A program made the translations under genes and the position numbers. Shown piece by piece: positions 46,330 to 57,430 of a stretch of DNA of 64,000 bases. How positions within the stretch are numbered: position 1 is the first letter of the stretch; each line of letters starts with the position of its first letter. The stretch covers positions 48,358 to 112,357 of the forward strand of contig PAJV01000046.1 of assembly GCA_002706765.1 (NCBI GenBank), written 5' to 3'. The notes under the pieces were generated by a model. It worked only from the letters and a program-made list of their open reading frames with translations. It ran no database searches and was not told where the DNA came from. The DNA comes from Gimesia sp. (lineage in GTDB: Bacteria; Planctomycetota; Planctomycetia; Planctomycetales; Planctomycetaceae).

Positions 46330-46524
46330 GCCTGAAAGTATAATCTCCCTTGTCGATAAATCACAGGACAGGCACACCCGGTATTTCAGATCCTGGGAGA
46401 ATCTGACCATTGCGTTTCGTAGTGCGTTTATGTCAAATAATCTGAGACAGGTATTTCTGGCTGGATCAGGCCAGCTCCGTTCTTTTCCGTATTTCAACTC
46501 TCCTGTTCGATGTAAGGACAGTCC

Positions 46525-47706
46525 ATGTTTTCGTCGCATCCATTCCTGACAGCCACTCTGTTACTGCTCCCGATAATCGGTTCTATATTCGTTTCTCCCC
46601 CGAGATCTGCTGCAGCTGAATATCGGGTGTATGTGGGCACCTATACTCGTGGGAGTGACAGCCAGGGTATTTATCAACTCAGCATGGACTCTCAGACAGG
46701 GAAGCTCTCTCTGGTGGGCGTCACGGAAAATGTGGAGAACCCCTCGTTTCTCGCGATTCACCCCAACCAGAAATTTCTGTACGCCGTCAACGAAACTCGT
46801 GATTTCCAGGGGCAAAAATCGGGAGCCGTCAGCGCTTTTACCATTGATCCTCAGACGGGAAATCTGACGTTTCTCAATCAGCAGTCTACCCGCGGAGGCG
46901 ATCCCTGCCACCTGGTTGTTGATGCTACTGGTAAATATGTCCTCGTAGCGAATTACGGCGGAGGTAATATCTGTTCGCTGCCTTTGTTGAAAAATGGATC
47001 GCTGAAAGAAATCACCTCATTTGTGCAGCACTCCGGCTTCAGCGTCAATCCTGCTCGCCAGAAAGCCCCACACGCACACTCCATCAATCTTGATCCCCAA
47101 AATCAGCATGCGATAGTCGCAGACCTGGGGATCGATCAACTGCGGATCTACCAGTTTAATGCGGAAGATGGATCACTGGCACCAAATCCTGTCCCCGGTT
47201 TCAAACTGCCCCCCGGAGCGGGACCGCGCCACTTCACTTTTCACCCCACGGGTAAATGGGGCTATGTCATCAATGAATTGAATCTGACCGTCACCGCCAT
47301 GAACTATAATGCGATCACAGGCACCTTTGAGGAAATCCAGACGATCACCACGGTTCCTCCGGGAACAGATTTCAAAGGCAACTCCACCGCGGAAGTTCAA
47401 GTGCATCCCTCGGGGAAGTTTTTGTACGGTTCGAACCGGGGGCCGAATACACTGGCCATGTACCGGATTGATGAGCAGAGCGGCAAACTGACTTCTATCG
47501 GTTTCCAGCCTACTGGCGGCGCAATGCCACGCAATTTCAAGATCGATCCATCAGGATCGTTTCTGCTTGCAGCAAATCAGAATACAAACAACATTATGGT
47601 ATTCCGCATTGACCAGAAAACCGGATTACTGCAACCAACGGGGCATGAGATCCAGGTTCCCAAACCAGTCTGTATCAAATTCATCCCGATCACTGCTACC
47701 CCTTGA
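46525..47706 (+). CDS. Exported lactonase-family (6-phosphogluconolactonase-like) beta-propeller
   Basis: A 393-residue protein with a signal peptide (residues 1-31) and a seven-bladed-propeller lactonase domain: RVYVGTYTRGSDSQGIYQLS, NPSFLAIHPNQKFLYAVNE, VSAFTIDPQTGNLTFLN, HAHSINLDPQNQHAIVADLG, GPRHFTFHPTGKWGYVINE and QVHPSGKFLYGSNRGPNTLA. The family includes Pgl of E. coli, but these exported proteins are often misannotated; export speaks against a role in the pentose phosphate pathway, so it more likely acts on another lactone or serves as a binding propeller. AAGGA before the ATG supports the start. It is divergent from the split-Rad50 operon. Confidence 0.85.
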   Translation: MFSSHPFLTATLLLLPIIGSIFVSPPRSAAAEYRVYVGTYTRGSDSQGIYQLSMDSQTGKLSLVGVTENVENPSFLAIHPNQKFLYAVNETRDFQGQKSGAVSAFTIDPQTGNLTFLNQQSTRGGDPCHLVVDATGKYVLVANYGGGNICSLPLLKNGSLKEITSFVQHSGFSVNPARQKAPHAHSINLDPQNQHAIVADLGIDQLRIYQFNAEDGSLAPNPVPGFKLPPGAGPRHFTFHPTGKWGYVINELNLTVTAMNYNAITGTFEEIQTITTVPPGTDFKGNSTAEVQVHPSGKFLYGSNRGPNTLAMYRIDEQSGKLTSIGFQPTGGAMPRNFKIDPSGSFLLAANQNTNNIMVFRIDQKTGLLQPTGHEIQVPKPVCIKFIPITATP

Positions 47707-47782
47707 GTCACGTACAGACTATAATTCACTTTTGATGAAACCTTTATTGGAAGCTGACTGCCCCCTCAACAAGTGAAGTAAG

Positions 47783-48439
47783 ATGTGGATTAAAATCTGT
47801 GGCATACAAGATCCCGAGACAGCGTGTACCGTTGCCGATCTGGGCGCTACTGCCCTGGGACTGAATTTTTACTCACCATCCCCCCGTTTCATCGATCTTG
47901 CCACTGCCAGAGAGATCCAGTCAGCAATTGGCTCCCGCGAGATCACGCTGGTGGGATTATTTGTCAATCACTCATTGTCAGATGTAATCACAACCTGTAA
48001 AGCCCTCTCCTTAAGTATAATCCAGCTGCATGGCGAGGAGCCACCTGAATTTCTGGCAGAACTGGCTCAACAGTTTCCCACCCTTACCATCATCAAGGCG
48101 ATTCGCACCAGTGAACCAGATCTCTCATTTCTGGAGTCGTATCTGAAGGCCTGTGACCAAACCGGAAAACGCCCTGACCATATACTCATAGACGCCTATT
48201 CACCCATATCCTATGGTGGCACAGGTCATCTTGCTCCCTGGGAAATGATTCGCAGGGAATACCGGTATAGTGACTGGCCTGCGCTGATTTTGGCAGGAGG
48301 ACTGACGCCAGAGAATGTGAGTGAAGCCATCACCGCTGTTCAGCCTTTTGGCGTCGATACTGCCAGTGGGGTCGAAGATCAACCGGGAGTCAAAAACCGG
48401 GATCGAGTTGCAGCATTCATAAATCAGGCGAAAAAGTGA
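47783..48439 (+). CDS. trpF: Phosphoribosylanthranilate isomerase
   Basis: A 218-residue TIM-barrel enzyme of the tryptophan pathway, about the usual length. It starts MWIKICGIQDPETAC, the conserved KICG motif with the catalytic Cys, and continues with ALGLNFYSPSPRFI, IIQLHGEEPPEFLAEL and the phosphate-binding ending LAGGLTPENVSEAI and GVDTASGVEDQPGVKN. It converts N-(5'-phosphoribosyl)anthranilate to CdRP. It is not next to other trp genes; the preceding gene ends 76 bases upstream, so they could share a transcript. Confidence 0.95.
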   Translation: MWIKICGIQDPETACTVADLGATALGLNFYSPSPRFIDLATAREIQSAIGSREITLVGLFVNHSLSDVITTCKALSLSIIQLHGEEPPEFLAELAQQFPTLTIIKAIRTSEPDLSFLESYLKACDQTGKRPDHILIDAYSPISYGGTGHLAPWEMIRREYRYSDWPALILAGGLTPENVSEAITAVQPFGVDTASGVEDQPGVKNRDRVAAFINQAKK

Positions 48440-48648
48440 AGAAACACCTTCCCTAAAGCCGCTACAACAGGTCTCAGAGATCATCTGAAAATTGAAGATT
48501 CATGACAGTTTTCTATAACTGCCTTGAGAATCGGTTGATAGAGGCATACCATATACGCAGGGCAGGTGTGTCCCGAGGATGTGACGCCGGGTCACTTTAA
48601 TTCAGGAGTCGCGAGAAACTACTGGTTTCTCCAGGGAATTTAAAAACC

Positions 48649-49077
48649 ATGTCAACCGATTATACGATTTTATTGATCGAAGATGACCGCGAAATTTCAA
48701 GTACGCTGAGCGGTGTCATCAAGTCAGCTGGTTACAATATCATTGTTGCCCCCAATGGCCTGGAAGGGCAGAAGCTGGCACAATCTGAGAACCCGGATCT
48801 GGTCATTACTGATATGATGATGCCTAAAATGGGTGGATTCCCGGTACTGGAGACTCTGAAATCACTCCCCTCACCTCCCAAGGTCATCATGATTACCGCC
48901 AACGAAGGGGGGCGTCATAAAGCTTACGCTGAAATGCTGGGTGTGGATGATTACCTGCGAAAGCCCTTCGCGATGGATACGTTTCTTGATGCAATTGCAC
49001 GCGTCCTTGCTAAAGACAGCGGCGACGATGAGAAGCCAGCCAAAGGACCTGTAACCCGCTCACGCAAAAAGTCCTGA
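48649..49077 (+). CDS. Receiver-only response regulator
   Basis: A 142-residue protein consisting of one CheY-like receiver domain: acidic pair EDD (residues 10-12), phospho-acceptor Asp in [14 protein letters not shown], the conserved Thr in MITANEGG, and the Lys in YLRKPF. No DNA-binding output domain is present; the last 20 residues are a Lys/Arg-rich tail. It probably relays phosphate between a histidine kinase and a partner, or regulates by protein contact. No kinase is adjacent. AGGGA before the ATG supports the start. The 209-base leader contains only minor hairpins. Confidence 0.9.
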   Translation: MSTDYTILLIEDDREISSTLSGVIKSAGYNIIVAPNGLEGQKLAQSENPDLVITDMMMPKMGGFPVLETLKSLPSPPKVIMITANEGGRHKAYAEMLGVDDYLRKPFAMDTFLDAIARVLAKDSGDDEKPAKGPVTRSRKKS

Positions 49078-49094
49078 GCACTGAAATCAGACTT

Positions 49095-49589
49095 TCAACT
49101 GCTGACCATAAATGCGACATAGTACCAGTACAGGCCGGTTATCGATGTCAGCGTGATATCAATCGTTGAAATCCAACCCAGCTTTTTGTGCAGACTGCTG
49201 TGCGCACAGGGTACAGGAGGATCGGGGATTCGTTTCAAAGCCAGAAACAGCGTGGCAGCCCAGAAGAATGGTGTGCTGACAGCAAAAATCAGATGGACAT
49301 ACAGCACATTACGAACATAATGAAATTGTTCGGGAGTGAGTGGTGTGGTGCGCTGTTTGACGATATTCTGCCATCCCCCATGCATGAGTTGCACATCAAC
49401 TTCAAAAGCGGTCACCGCAACAAGCAGTACGGCACCCAGTAAGATCTGCAGTTTTTTGTGCAGGGAATAATTTCGTTTGATTTTGACTGTATAGAGGCTG
49501 AACAGCAATAAAGGCACGATCAGGACGAGTGCCGAGACAACAAAATCCAACATGAATGTTGAGCGATAGCCTAAAAATCCATGCTCCAT
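49095..49589 (-). CDS. DUF420-like four-helix membrane protein
   Basis: A 164-residue protein with four to five hydrophobic segments and conserved His residues at the helix ends: SLHKKLQILLGAVLL, YVRNVLYVHLIFAVSTPFFW, SLHKKLGWISTIDITLTSIT and GLYWYYVAFMV. This is the layout of DUF420, a family often associated with haem-copper oxidase assembly or respiratory membranes, though the function is unproven. AGGA eight bases before the ATG supports the start. It converges with the response regulator gene, with a gap of only 17 bases. No oxidase genes are near. Confidence 0.7.
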   Translation of the reverse strand: MEHGFLGYRSTFMLDFVVSALVLIVPLLLFSLYTVKIKRNYSLHKKLQILLGAVLLVAVTAFEVDVQLMHGGWQNIVKQRTTPLTPEQFHYVRNVLYVHLIFAVSTPFFWAATLFLALKRIPDPPVPCAHSSLHKKLGWISTIDITLTSITGLYWYYVAFMVSS

Positions 49590-49771
49590 CTGAAAATCCT
49601 GTCTGGGAATATAGGGGGGCTAATTTTACCGTCACGCACCATATCAGAACATCAGATCTCATCCAATAGCAGCCTGTCAGCCTCCTCACAGACTTCCTGT
49701 CATTAAAGACATAGATTTACTGGTGCCCCACTTGATGTCTCGTACAATCGGTTGATAAATTGACGGAACGA

Positions 49772-49859
49772 GAGCGCATCCCATTTGACCTCAGCGTCCG
49801 TCAATCGATTCCAGTCGGTTCCAATGCCCCTGGAGACGCTACAGTAAAACTGGACACAG
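49772..49859 (+). repeat. Dispersed palindromic repeat, copy C
   Basis: Left arm GAGCGCATCCCATTTGACC then AGCGTC; right arm GGAGACGCTACAGTAAAACT then GGACACAG. The inner AGCGTC and GACGCT arms pair. The copy ends about 55 bases before the kdsB start codon and may be part of its leader transcript. Confidence 0.8.
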
Positions 49860-49913
49860 TCCAGAAGTCGTTTCAATCAGGGCCATCCAACAGAAAACAC
49901 AGGAGGTGTTCGT

Positions 49914-50666
49914 ATGCAAATTTGTGGTGTCATTCCAGCCAGACTGCAATCGACTCGGTTACCCGGGAAACTATTGCTGAACGAAACAGGTAAAACGTTA
50001 ATTCAGCATACCTGGGAAGCTGCCGCCAGTTCCGATAAACTGGACCGGTTAATTGTCGCTACCGACAGTCTGGAAATCATGGAATGCGTACATGGATTTG
50101 GCGGGAAAGCCTGTCTGACAGGTGAGCATCCCAGCGGCACCGACAGAATTGCAGAAGTGGCAAAGAACGAACTGTTCGATGCTGAAATCCTGGTTAATAT
50201 TCAGGGAGACGAACCTGAGATTTCGCCTGAATTTATTGATCAACTGATTGACGTTTTGATTCAGTCTCCGTCAGCAGATATGGCGACACTGGCCACTCCC
50301 ATTCGTGATATTGAGCAGTTACAGGACACCTCCTGCACGAAAGTCATCTGTCGCACAGATGGTTCTGCCATGTACTTTAGTCGCCTGCCCATCCCTTTTA
50401 CACGAGACCGGAAACCAGAATCATTCCTGCCAGATCAGAGCCCCTGGCTGCTCCATCTCGGCATCTATGCATACCGCCGGCCCTTTCTGTTGAATCTGAC
50501 CCAGATTCCACCGACTCCGCTGGAGCAACTGGAAAAACTGGAACAGTTACGGGCTCTGGAATCAGGTGCCACCATCCAGGTCGCTCAAGTCACCCACCCG
50601 TCTGTGGGTATTGATACTCCCGAAGATTACGCACAATTTGTCGCACGTACACAACGGAACAAATGA
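49914..50666 (+). CDS. kdsB: 3-deoxy-manno-octulosonate cytidylyltransferase
   Basis: A 250-residue enzyme close to E. coli KdsB (248). It begins MQICGVIPARLQSTRLPGK, the nucleotide-binding motif of the family, with NIQGDEPEISPEFID and the C-terminal VGIDTPEDYAQFVAR. It activates KDO to CMP-KDO for lipopolysaccharide inner-core synthesis, which indicates an LPS-type outer membrane. AGGAGGT seven bases before the ATG is one of the best ribosome-binding sites in the window. pyrG, which makes the CTP this enzyme uses, follows; kdsB-pyrG order is seen in several other bacteria. Confidence 0.95.
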   Translation: MQICGVIPARLQSTRLPGKLLLNETGKTLIQHTWEAAASSDKLDRLIVATDSLEIMECVHGFGGKACLTGEHPSGTDRIAEVAKNELFDAEILVNIQGDEPEISPEFIDQLIDVLIQSPSADMATLATPIRDIEQLQDTSCTKVICRTDGSAMYFSRLPIPFTRDRKPESFLPDQSPWLLHLGIYAYRRPFLLNLTQIPPTPLEQLEKLEQLRALESGATIQVAQVTHPSVGIDTPEDYAQFVARTQRNK

Positions 50667-50804
50667 GAAACCATAGCGAAATACAGACGAAACACTTGAC
50701 CTAAGCATTTGTTAACACTCACCTTATTTCTACACCCCAGGTTCATCATTGACTGACGTTCGATTATTCTTACCGATATCCGGCTGAGGTTTTCCTGATT
50801 TTGA

Positions 50805-52511
<1,707 letters not shown>

Positions 52512-52568
52512 TTACAAGACAGAACGTACTCATTGCTGTCCCACCAGAAACAATGGGCACATTCTCCG

Positions 52569-53504
52569 ATGAGTTCCAAAAAATCGGACGCAGACCTGAA
52601 GATTTCAGGTCTGCTGAATATCAATAAACCACCAGACCTGACCTCCCGCCAGGTGGTCAACCAGATCCAGAAGCTGGTAAAGCCAGCCCGGGTCGGTCAT
52701 GCAGGAACCCTGGATCCCCTGGCGACGGGGGTGCTGGTACTGTGTACTGGTTCAAACACTCGCCTGATTCGCTTTGTCCAGCAGCAACCCAAAGAATATA
52801 TCGGTGAATTCGTTCTGGGAAAACGCAGTGATACCGATGACATTACAGGCGAAATCAGTGAGACTCCGGACTGTCGAACAGTAACACGGCAGGAACTGGA
52901 GTCATGCCTGCCCGCATTTCAGGGGAGGATCGAACAAATCCCGCCTCAGTATTCCGCAGTTCATATTGATGGACGTCGTGCCTACGATCTGGCGCGGCTT
53001 GGTAAGTCATTTGAAATTCAGCCACGCGAAGTGGATGTCTACGAGATAGAACTCCTGGACTTTTCCTTTCCCCGCTTTCAACTTCGTATTGTCTGTGGTT
53101 CCGGAACTTATATCCGTTCGCTGGGCCGCGATCTGGGCGAACAACTGGGAGTGGGTGCGATCATGACAGCACTGGTGCGCACCCGTATCGGCCCCTTCAG
53201 TCTGGATTCAGCACTGGATCTGAACGAGGAACTTTCACTCGATCAGGTCACCGGGAATTTGCAACCGGCGATTCTCGCAGTGGATCAAGTGCCGCAATAT
53301 CATTGTGATGAAAAAGAACTCCTCTCACTCAGCCAGGGACAGAAGTTACAATGTGCGTCTGAGCGATTTCCCGCAACCCAGGTGAATATCGAAGTGGCTG
53401 TCATCAGCCCCAAAGGTGAACTGGTGGCAATTGCAGAATGGGAGCCGGCAGAACATCAACTGTCCCCACGACAGGTTTTCTATCCCGCACCCAATAATAA
53501 TTAA
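52569..53504 (+). CDS. truB: tRNA pseudouridine-55 synthase
   Basis: A protein of about 311 residues with the TruB signature GHAGTLDPLATGVL, whose catalytic Asp is residue 49 in this start version, plus IPPQYSAVHIDGRRAYDLAR and GSGTYIRSLGRDLGEQLG. It makes pseudouridine at position 55 in the T-loop of tRNAs. The ORF begins at TTG 52533, but the ATG at 52569 is more plausible given the family's N-terminal length. The gap to pyrG is about 57 bases and to maf 50 bases; all run on the same strand. Confidence 0.94.
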   Translation: MSSKKSDADLKISGLLNINKPPDLTSRQVVNQIQKLVKPARVGHAGTLDPLATGVLVLCTGSNTRLIRFVQQQPKEYIGEFVLGKRSDTDDITGEISETPDCRTVTRQELESCLPAFQGRIEQIPPQYSAVHIDGRRAYDLARLGKSFEIQPREVDVYEIELLDFSFPRFQLRIVCGSGTYIRSLGRDLGEQLGVGAIMTALVRTRIGPFSLDSALDLNEELSLDQVTGNLQPAILAVDQVPQYHCDEKELLSLSQGQKLQCASERFPATQVNIEVAVISPKGELVAIAEWEPAEHQLSPRQVFYPAPNNN

Positions 53505-53554
53505 ATCTACTCAAGCTGTAACGGCTAAGTAGATAACCGCTGAGAGAACGCAAC

Positions 53555-54130
53555 ATGAAACTCATTCTGGCCAGCACGTCTCCCTATCGCGCTCAACAAT
53601 TGAATCGAATCGGCTTGGAATTTGAGACGTGTGACCCCAAAGTAGATGAGGACCTGTTCAAGCAGGCCGGATTTACTCCGGAAACTCTGGCTGAAGTTCT
53701 GGCCCTCGAAAAAGCCAAAGCAGTAGCTCAGCAGAACCCACAGGCTGTGGTCATTGGAGGTGACCAGCTGGTCTCTTTCGGCAACAGGATCTTGGGGAAG
53801 CCTGGCACCGAAGAACTTGCGATTGAACAGCTACAGTCAATGCAGGGACAAACCCACCTGTTGATCACAGCAATTGCGGTACTCGGACCAGACTTTTTAG
53901 AGACCCACATTAATCAGACTACGCTGAAAATGAGGGAGCTCAGTAAATCTGCCATCGAACGCTATGTTCGCTTTGATCAACCGCTGAACTGTGCAGGAGC
54001 CTACAAACTTGAAAGCCAGGGAATCACATTGTTTGAGGAGATCCAGTCAACAGATCATTCTGCAATCACAGGCATCCCGCTGATCGCCTTGACTTCACTG
54101 CTGATGAAAGCGGGAATCTCGATCCCCTGA
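53555..54130 (+). CDS. Maf-family nucleotide pyrophosphatase (YceF-type)
   Basis: A 191-residue protein with the Maf signatures LILASTSPYRAQQL at the N-terminus, VVIGGDQLV (Asp70), LGKPGT and a C-terminal EIQSTDHSAITGIPL. Maf/YceF enzymes hydrolyse non-canonical nucleoside triphosphates such as m7GTP; DQLV instead of DTVV points to the YceF subgroup. The start is preceded by GAGAG. It is the last gene of the kdsB-pyrG-truB-maf group; a terminator follows 37 bases after its stop codon. Confidence 0.92.
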   Translation: MKLILASTSPYRAQQLNRIGLEFETCDPKVDEDLFKQAGFTPETLAEVLALEKAKAVAQQNPQAVVIGGDQLVSFGNRILGKPGTEELAIEQLQSMQGQTHLLITAIAVLGPDFLETHINQTTLKMRELSKSAIERYVRFDQPLNCAGAYKLESQGITLFEEIQSTDHSAITGIPLIALTSLLMKAGISIP

Positions 54131-54167
54131 CGGCAATTGAAATCTCAAATAACAATCCTTAAATAAT

Positions 54168-54204
54168 AAAACGCCTGCAGAAGTTTCCCTCTACAGGCGT
54201 TTTT
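54168..54204. terminator. Intrinsic terminator between maf and the sigma-factor gene
   Basis: AAAACGCCTG (54168-54177) pairs with CAGGCGTTTT (54194-54203) around a 16-base loop with extra near-pairing (AG/CT). A and T flanks suggest activity in both directions, suitable for the convergent genes on either side. Confidence 0.85.
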
Positions 54205-54225
54205 CAGGTTACAGGTCATCAGCAT

Positions 54226-54777
54226 TCAAACGGACTGCAGGTCCAGCAAAGCTTCCCGCAGCCGATTTCGGGCAGTGTGCAGTCGCCGTTTGATCGTTCC
54301 AATCGGGCGATCAAATTCGTTGCTCATCTCCTTCAGGGACTGACCTTTGAAGTAGAATGAGATCAGCGTTTGCCGGTCAACTTCACCCAGCTGTTCCAGC
54401 CCACCTCGCAATTCAGCAGCCCGTTCAATTTCCAGCAGTTTGTCCAATGGACTTTCTGGTTCATCGTCCAGGACGATGATCGTATCCGGGCTCTGAATGC
54501 ATTCGTTAGGCCGACGCACAGCTCGATTGATTGACATCCGGACGGCAATCTGCCGCAACCAGCCACCAAAACGCTCCGGTGCATTCAACTGAGACAGTTT
54601 TCGCATTGCCTGGATGAACACATCCTGTGTCACTTCGCTGGCCTCTGCATGATTCCGTAATCGCTTCATGACAATCGCAAAGACAGTGGATTCAAACTGA
54701 ACCACCAGTGAACCAAAAGCTTCTCGATCACCATTCTGAGCAGCAGTAACTAATTCAATTAAGGTCTGATCTTCCAT
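54226..54777 (-). CDS. RNA polymerase sigma-70 factor, ECF family
   Basis: A 183-residue ECF sigma factor. Region 2 is NHAEASEVTQDVFIQAMRKL with FGGWLRQIAVRMSINRAVR; region 4 is LEQLGEVDRQTLISFYFKGQ with the helix-turn-helix EMSNEFDRPIGTIKRRLHTA. ECF factors direct RNA polymerase to stress or envelope-related promoters, usually controlled by an anti-sigma factor; none is adjacent. The ORF extends to 54906, but the ATG at 54777 matches the family start. Its upstream region on the same strand includes the small gene at 55042-55326, 264 bases away. Confidence 0.92.
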   Translation of the reverse strand: MEDQTLIELVTAAQNGDREAFGSLVVQFESTVFAIVMKRLRNHAEASEVTQDVFIQAMRKLSQLNAPERFGGWLRQIAVRMSINRAVRRPNECIQSPDTIIVLDDEPESPLDKLLEIERAAELRGGLEQLGEVDRQTLISFYFKGQSLKEMSNEFDRPIGTIKRRLHTARNRLREALLDLQSV

Positions 54778-55041
54778 TGTAATATCTCTTCTCTGTCCCT
54801 GAAAAAGGACTTTTATCCAAGGAGTATCAAAGTGGGCATGACATGCAGTTTCGATGTGAGAACAGAACAGCATCAGGGTCAGTCGAGTGCAGGAAAAAGA
54901 ACGCATCTTTCGCCTGCAGGACAGACACCCAAGGTGTTGCTCACGCCATCGAACATGGCACGGTCAGTTCAACCCGGTTTGGGTTAAACCAACCACTTTG
55001 AGGAACGATTTTCTGCTGAAAAGCAGGGAACAGGAGGCTGC

Positions 55042-55326
55042 CTACGAAGCAGTTCCGGTCACAGTGGTCTGGGTACCCGTTATCCGCGTATATCTTTGAT
55101 ATAGCGAATGCATTGATGGTTGATGTTGACAACAATGCCAACCCATCGGGGGGGTCCCCGGCATACCACCGGATTCCGACAATCGTTCTCCACTTAGAGG
55201 GCTTAACGAATCCAGACGGAGGGCGGCACAGACGACATCGATGGCTTTCACGACAGCTGCTTTGACAAACGCGCTGTTGTTAATTGCTTTGACGACGAAA
55301 CGACGATTCTGTTTATTGAAAATCAT
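55042..55326 (-). CDS. Small protein of unknown function
   Basis: A 94-residue protein not recognised as any known family. It starts MIFNKQNRRFVVKAINNSAF with a near-repeat of FVVKAI and FVKAAVVKAIDVV, ending in a Pro/Cys/Thr-rich part (GGMPGTPPMGWHCCQHQ). The composition is somewhat basic. The main support is a very good ribosome-binding site: AGGAGGT seven bases before the ATG. The leader on the same strand contains three hairpins, two with U-tracts. The ECF sigma gene follows 264 bases downstream, so co-regulation is possible. Protein-coding status is likely, but function is unknown. Confidence 0.6.
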   Translation of the reverse strand: MIFNKQNRRFVVKAINNSAFVKAAVVKAIDVVCAALRLDSLSPLSGERLSESGGMPGTPPMGWHCCQHQPSMHSLYQRYTRITGTQTTVTGTAS

Positions 55327-55669
55327 CAGTGCACCTCCTGCGTTAAACCGCAGAGAAAGAGACTAAAAAAACGAGGTTGCTACCTCGAAAGAAAAAACGG
55401 AACAATTCCGTTCACAAATAAATACAGAAAATCCCCAACTCATAAATCAGGAATTCTCCCACACCAGCTAGACAAAGTCTGCAAGGCAAAGGTTCTCGTA
55501 TTTTTGACAGTTTTCGGTAAATTGTCGAATCTTTCAAGAGAAGATTTGCAAAATCCGTTCTGATTCTACAACCGCCAAGGCATCAATCAGAGCCTGACAA
55601 AATCGTATCTCATTAAAACAGTACACTTTACGAAACCAGAAACAGTCCTGAACCTGTTGTAACAAATTT
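55327..55669. other. Intergenic region with hairpins
   Basis: A 343-base gap between two minus-strand genes. Apart from the hairpin cluster listed separately (55338-55412), it is AT-rich and shows no further repeat or ORF of note. Confidence 0.5.
55338..55412 (-). promoter_or_regulatory. Three-hairpin region upstream of the small gene (terminator/attenuator-like)
   Basis: On the minus strand, in order: AACGGAA TTG TTCCGTT (55412-55396) followed by a T tract; CGAGGT AGCA ACCTCG (55387-55372) followed by TTTTTTT (55371-55365); and CTGCG GTTTAA CGCAG (55353-55338), which touches the AGGAGGT ribosome-binding site. The first two look like intrinsic terminators, and may simply end transcripts of the gene at 55670-57430; the third could influence ribosome access. 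Either tandem termination or attenuation of the small gene is possible. Confidence 0.5.
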
Positions 55670-57430
55670 TCAGTTATTTTTCTGTTTTTCAGACTGCTGG
55701 GAGAATTTTTGACTGGAAATGATCGTAAACACCTTGAATCCGCCCTGCAACGTCTTAACTGGCAGATAGGTTTTTGTGACCATGGCCTGTTTGCGCATTC
55801 CCAGACTGAAAGAAAGATACGAAGCAGTAATCCCCTGCTTTTTCAGGAGTTCATCAGAAAAGAGCCCCTCTTGTCGACGGCTTTCCGATAACACATTATG
55901 GATTCTGGCAACTGTGACAGGTACATCGACCAAAGCCAGAATATTGGCTTCTTTGAGCCCCTGTTTTCGTGCTTCCTGAAAAGCGGGTTGATTTTTTGCA
56001 ATCTCCGATGAGCTGTCGGGTGCATTCAAGGCATCCAGGAGCTTTTTCATCGACGCCGTTCCTCCCATTGCCTGCAGGACTTTGCCCTCAGGATAAGCCA
56101 TCCTGTTTGTGATTCCCTCAGGTCCGTACAGAATTTCCAGCATACGTTTCTGAACCTGAAGTGGATCTGAGCCAAGATCAACCTCCTGTTTGATGACAGT
56201 CAGGTCTACTGTTTCATCGCCGATTTTTTCAGCGTCTGGAGTATACTTGATTTCCTGCTTGACGCCGGGGAGCGACATATTTTTCATCATGGCCATCATT
56301 TGACGCGTATATTTTCGCATTTCGGCCGAAGGAGAGACTTCTGAAACCGTGTAGGCATTCAATACACCTTCCGACAGTCTGCCTAATTCGAATGAGAAAT
56401 AATAACTCCCAAACTTCAAACTGCGAATCGCTTTCACAATTGAGTCAAACTTCTGACGAGCCTCCTGATTCTCAGCGGTTTCATCAAACATCTGTGCCGT
56501 AAAATTCATCCCCCAGGTAATCAGGGCATCTGTATTACCGGCACCTGCAAAATATGCCAGCTGCCCCGCAGGAAATTGCCCCAGTTGTTCAAATTTTTGA
56601 GGTGGGTTTTTCTGAAACAGCTGATCAGTCTGCGAGTCTGATTTCACTTCAAACAGACTCTCCAGCCCGATGCCTCCCTGCTCGACTGTAAGTGCCGTTG
56701 TATAACTATGGGAATCCTGAACAGCCTGTAAAGCCCCTTTACCGAGTGTGGAATAAAGGGATAGAATCGGTTTTGTATTCACACCGGGTGTGGTCTTTAC
56801 CGTTTTCGAAATCCGATTCAAAGCCTGCTCAAGCTGCTGCCCCGCCAGTTCCAGTTGGGACTGGTATACTGTGACCAGCTTTTCTGAATTGACATAAACA
56901 GACATATCTCCTGACGCAAACAAAGCCTTTGCTTCTTCACTCATCTGCGTCTGAAAATTGAGTATCGGATCTTTCGTCACCTCAAGTGCCACATCGACGA
57001 GGCTCTGATCTTCACTGTAAAGGATCCACTTATCCTGGATTACAGTTTTTTTATATTTCTCATTGAGCTCCGCTGCGAACGCCGGTCCATCATTCACCGG
57101 GATCACATACAATAGACCGGGGCGTTTTGTCTCACTCAGAAAAACCCCCACACACATGTCGCGAGTATTATCGACACCAGCCATTGTCGGGTTAGAAATG
57201 GCACGTCCCAGAAACGTCCGCAGATTCCCCTGCAGAATTGTGCTCAGAGATTCATCCACCTGATTCATGATGGAAGTCAATTTCTGCCGGGTTTCACCAG
57301 GCTGCTTCAGACGGATCACAATCCCGGCATGTGTGGAAATGGCCTTTTGAGGAAACTCGTCAGCGAAACCGACTGCACAAGACGAAAAAAACAGACTGAG
57401 AACCAGCAGGTTCTTCCAGTTATCAAACAT
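55670..57430 (-). CDS. Exported protein of unknown function
   Basis: A 586-residue protein with a signal peptide (residues 1-23, MFDNWKNLLVLSLFFSSCAV...). The mature part alternates beta-rich segments (HAGIVIRLKQPGET, DMCVGVFLSETKRPGLLYVI, GPAFAAELNEKYKKTV) with helical stretches (VYQSQLELAGQQLEQALNRI). The pattern hints at two related domains of about 250 residues. No catalytic motif is recognised. Similar long exported proteins are common in Planctomycetes and mostly uncharacterised; a periplasmic or surface location is inferred. The neighbouring genes give no functional clue. Confidence 0.7.
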   Translation of the reverse strand: MFDNWKNLLVLSLFFSSCAVGFADEFPQKAISTHAGIVIRLKQPGETRQKLTSIMNQVDESLSTILQGNLRTFLGRAISNPTMAGVDNTRDMCVGVFLSETKRPGLLYVIPVNDGPAFAAELNEKYKKTVIQDKWILYSEDQSLVDVALEVTKDPILNFQTQMSEEAKALFASGDMSVYVNSEKLVTVYQSQLELAGQQLEQALNRISKTVKTTPGVNTKPILSLYSTLGKGALQAVQDSHSYTTALTVEQGGIGLESLFEVKSDSQTDQLFQKNPPQKFEQLGQFPAGQLAYFAGAGNTDALITWGMNFTAQMFDETAENQEARQKFDSIVKAIRSLKFGSYYFSFELGRLSEGVLNAYTVSEVSPSAEMRKYTRQMMAMMKNMSLPGVKQEIKYTPDAEKIGDETVDLTVIKQEVDLGSDPLQVQKRMLEILYGPEGITNRMAYPEGKVLQAMGGTASMKKLLDALNAPDSSSEIAKNQPAFQEARKQGLKEANILALVDVPVTVARIHNVLSESRRQEGLFSDELLKKQGITASYLSFSLGMRKQAMVTKTYLPVKTLQGGFKVFTIISSQKFSQQSEKQKNN

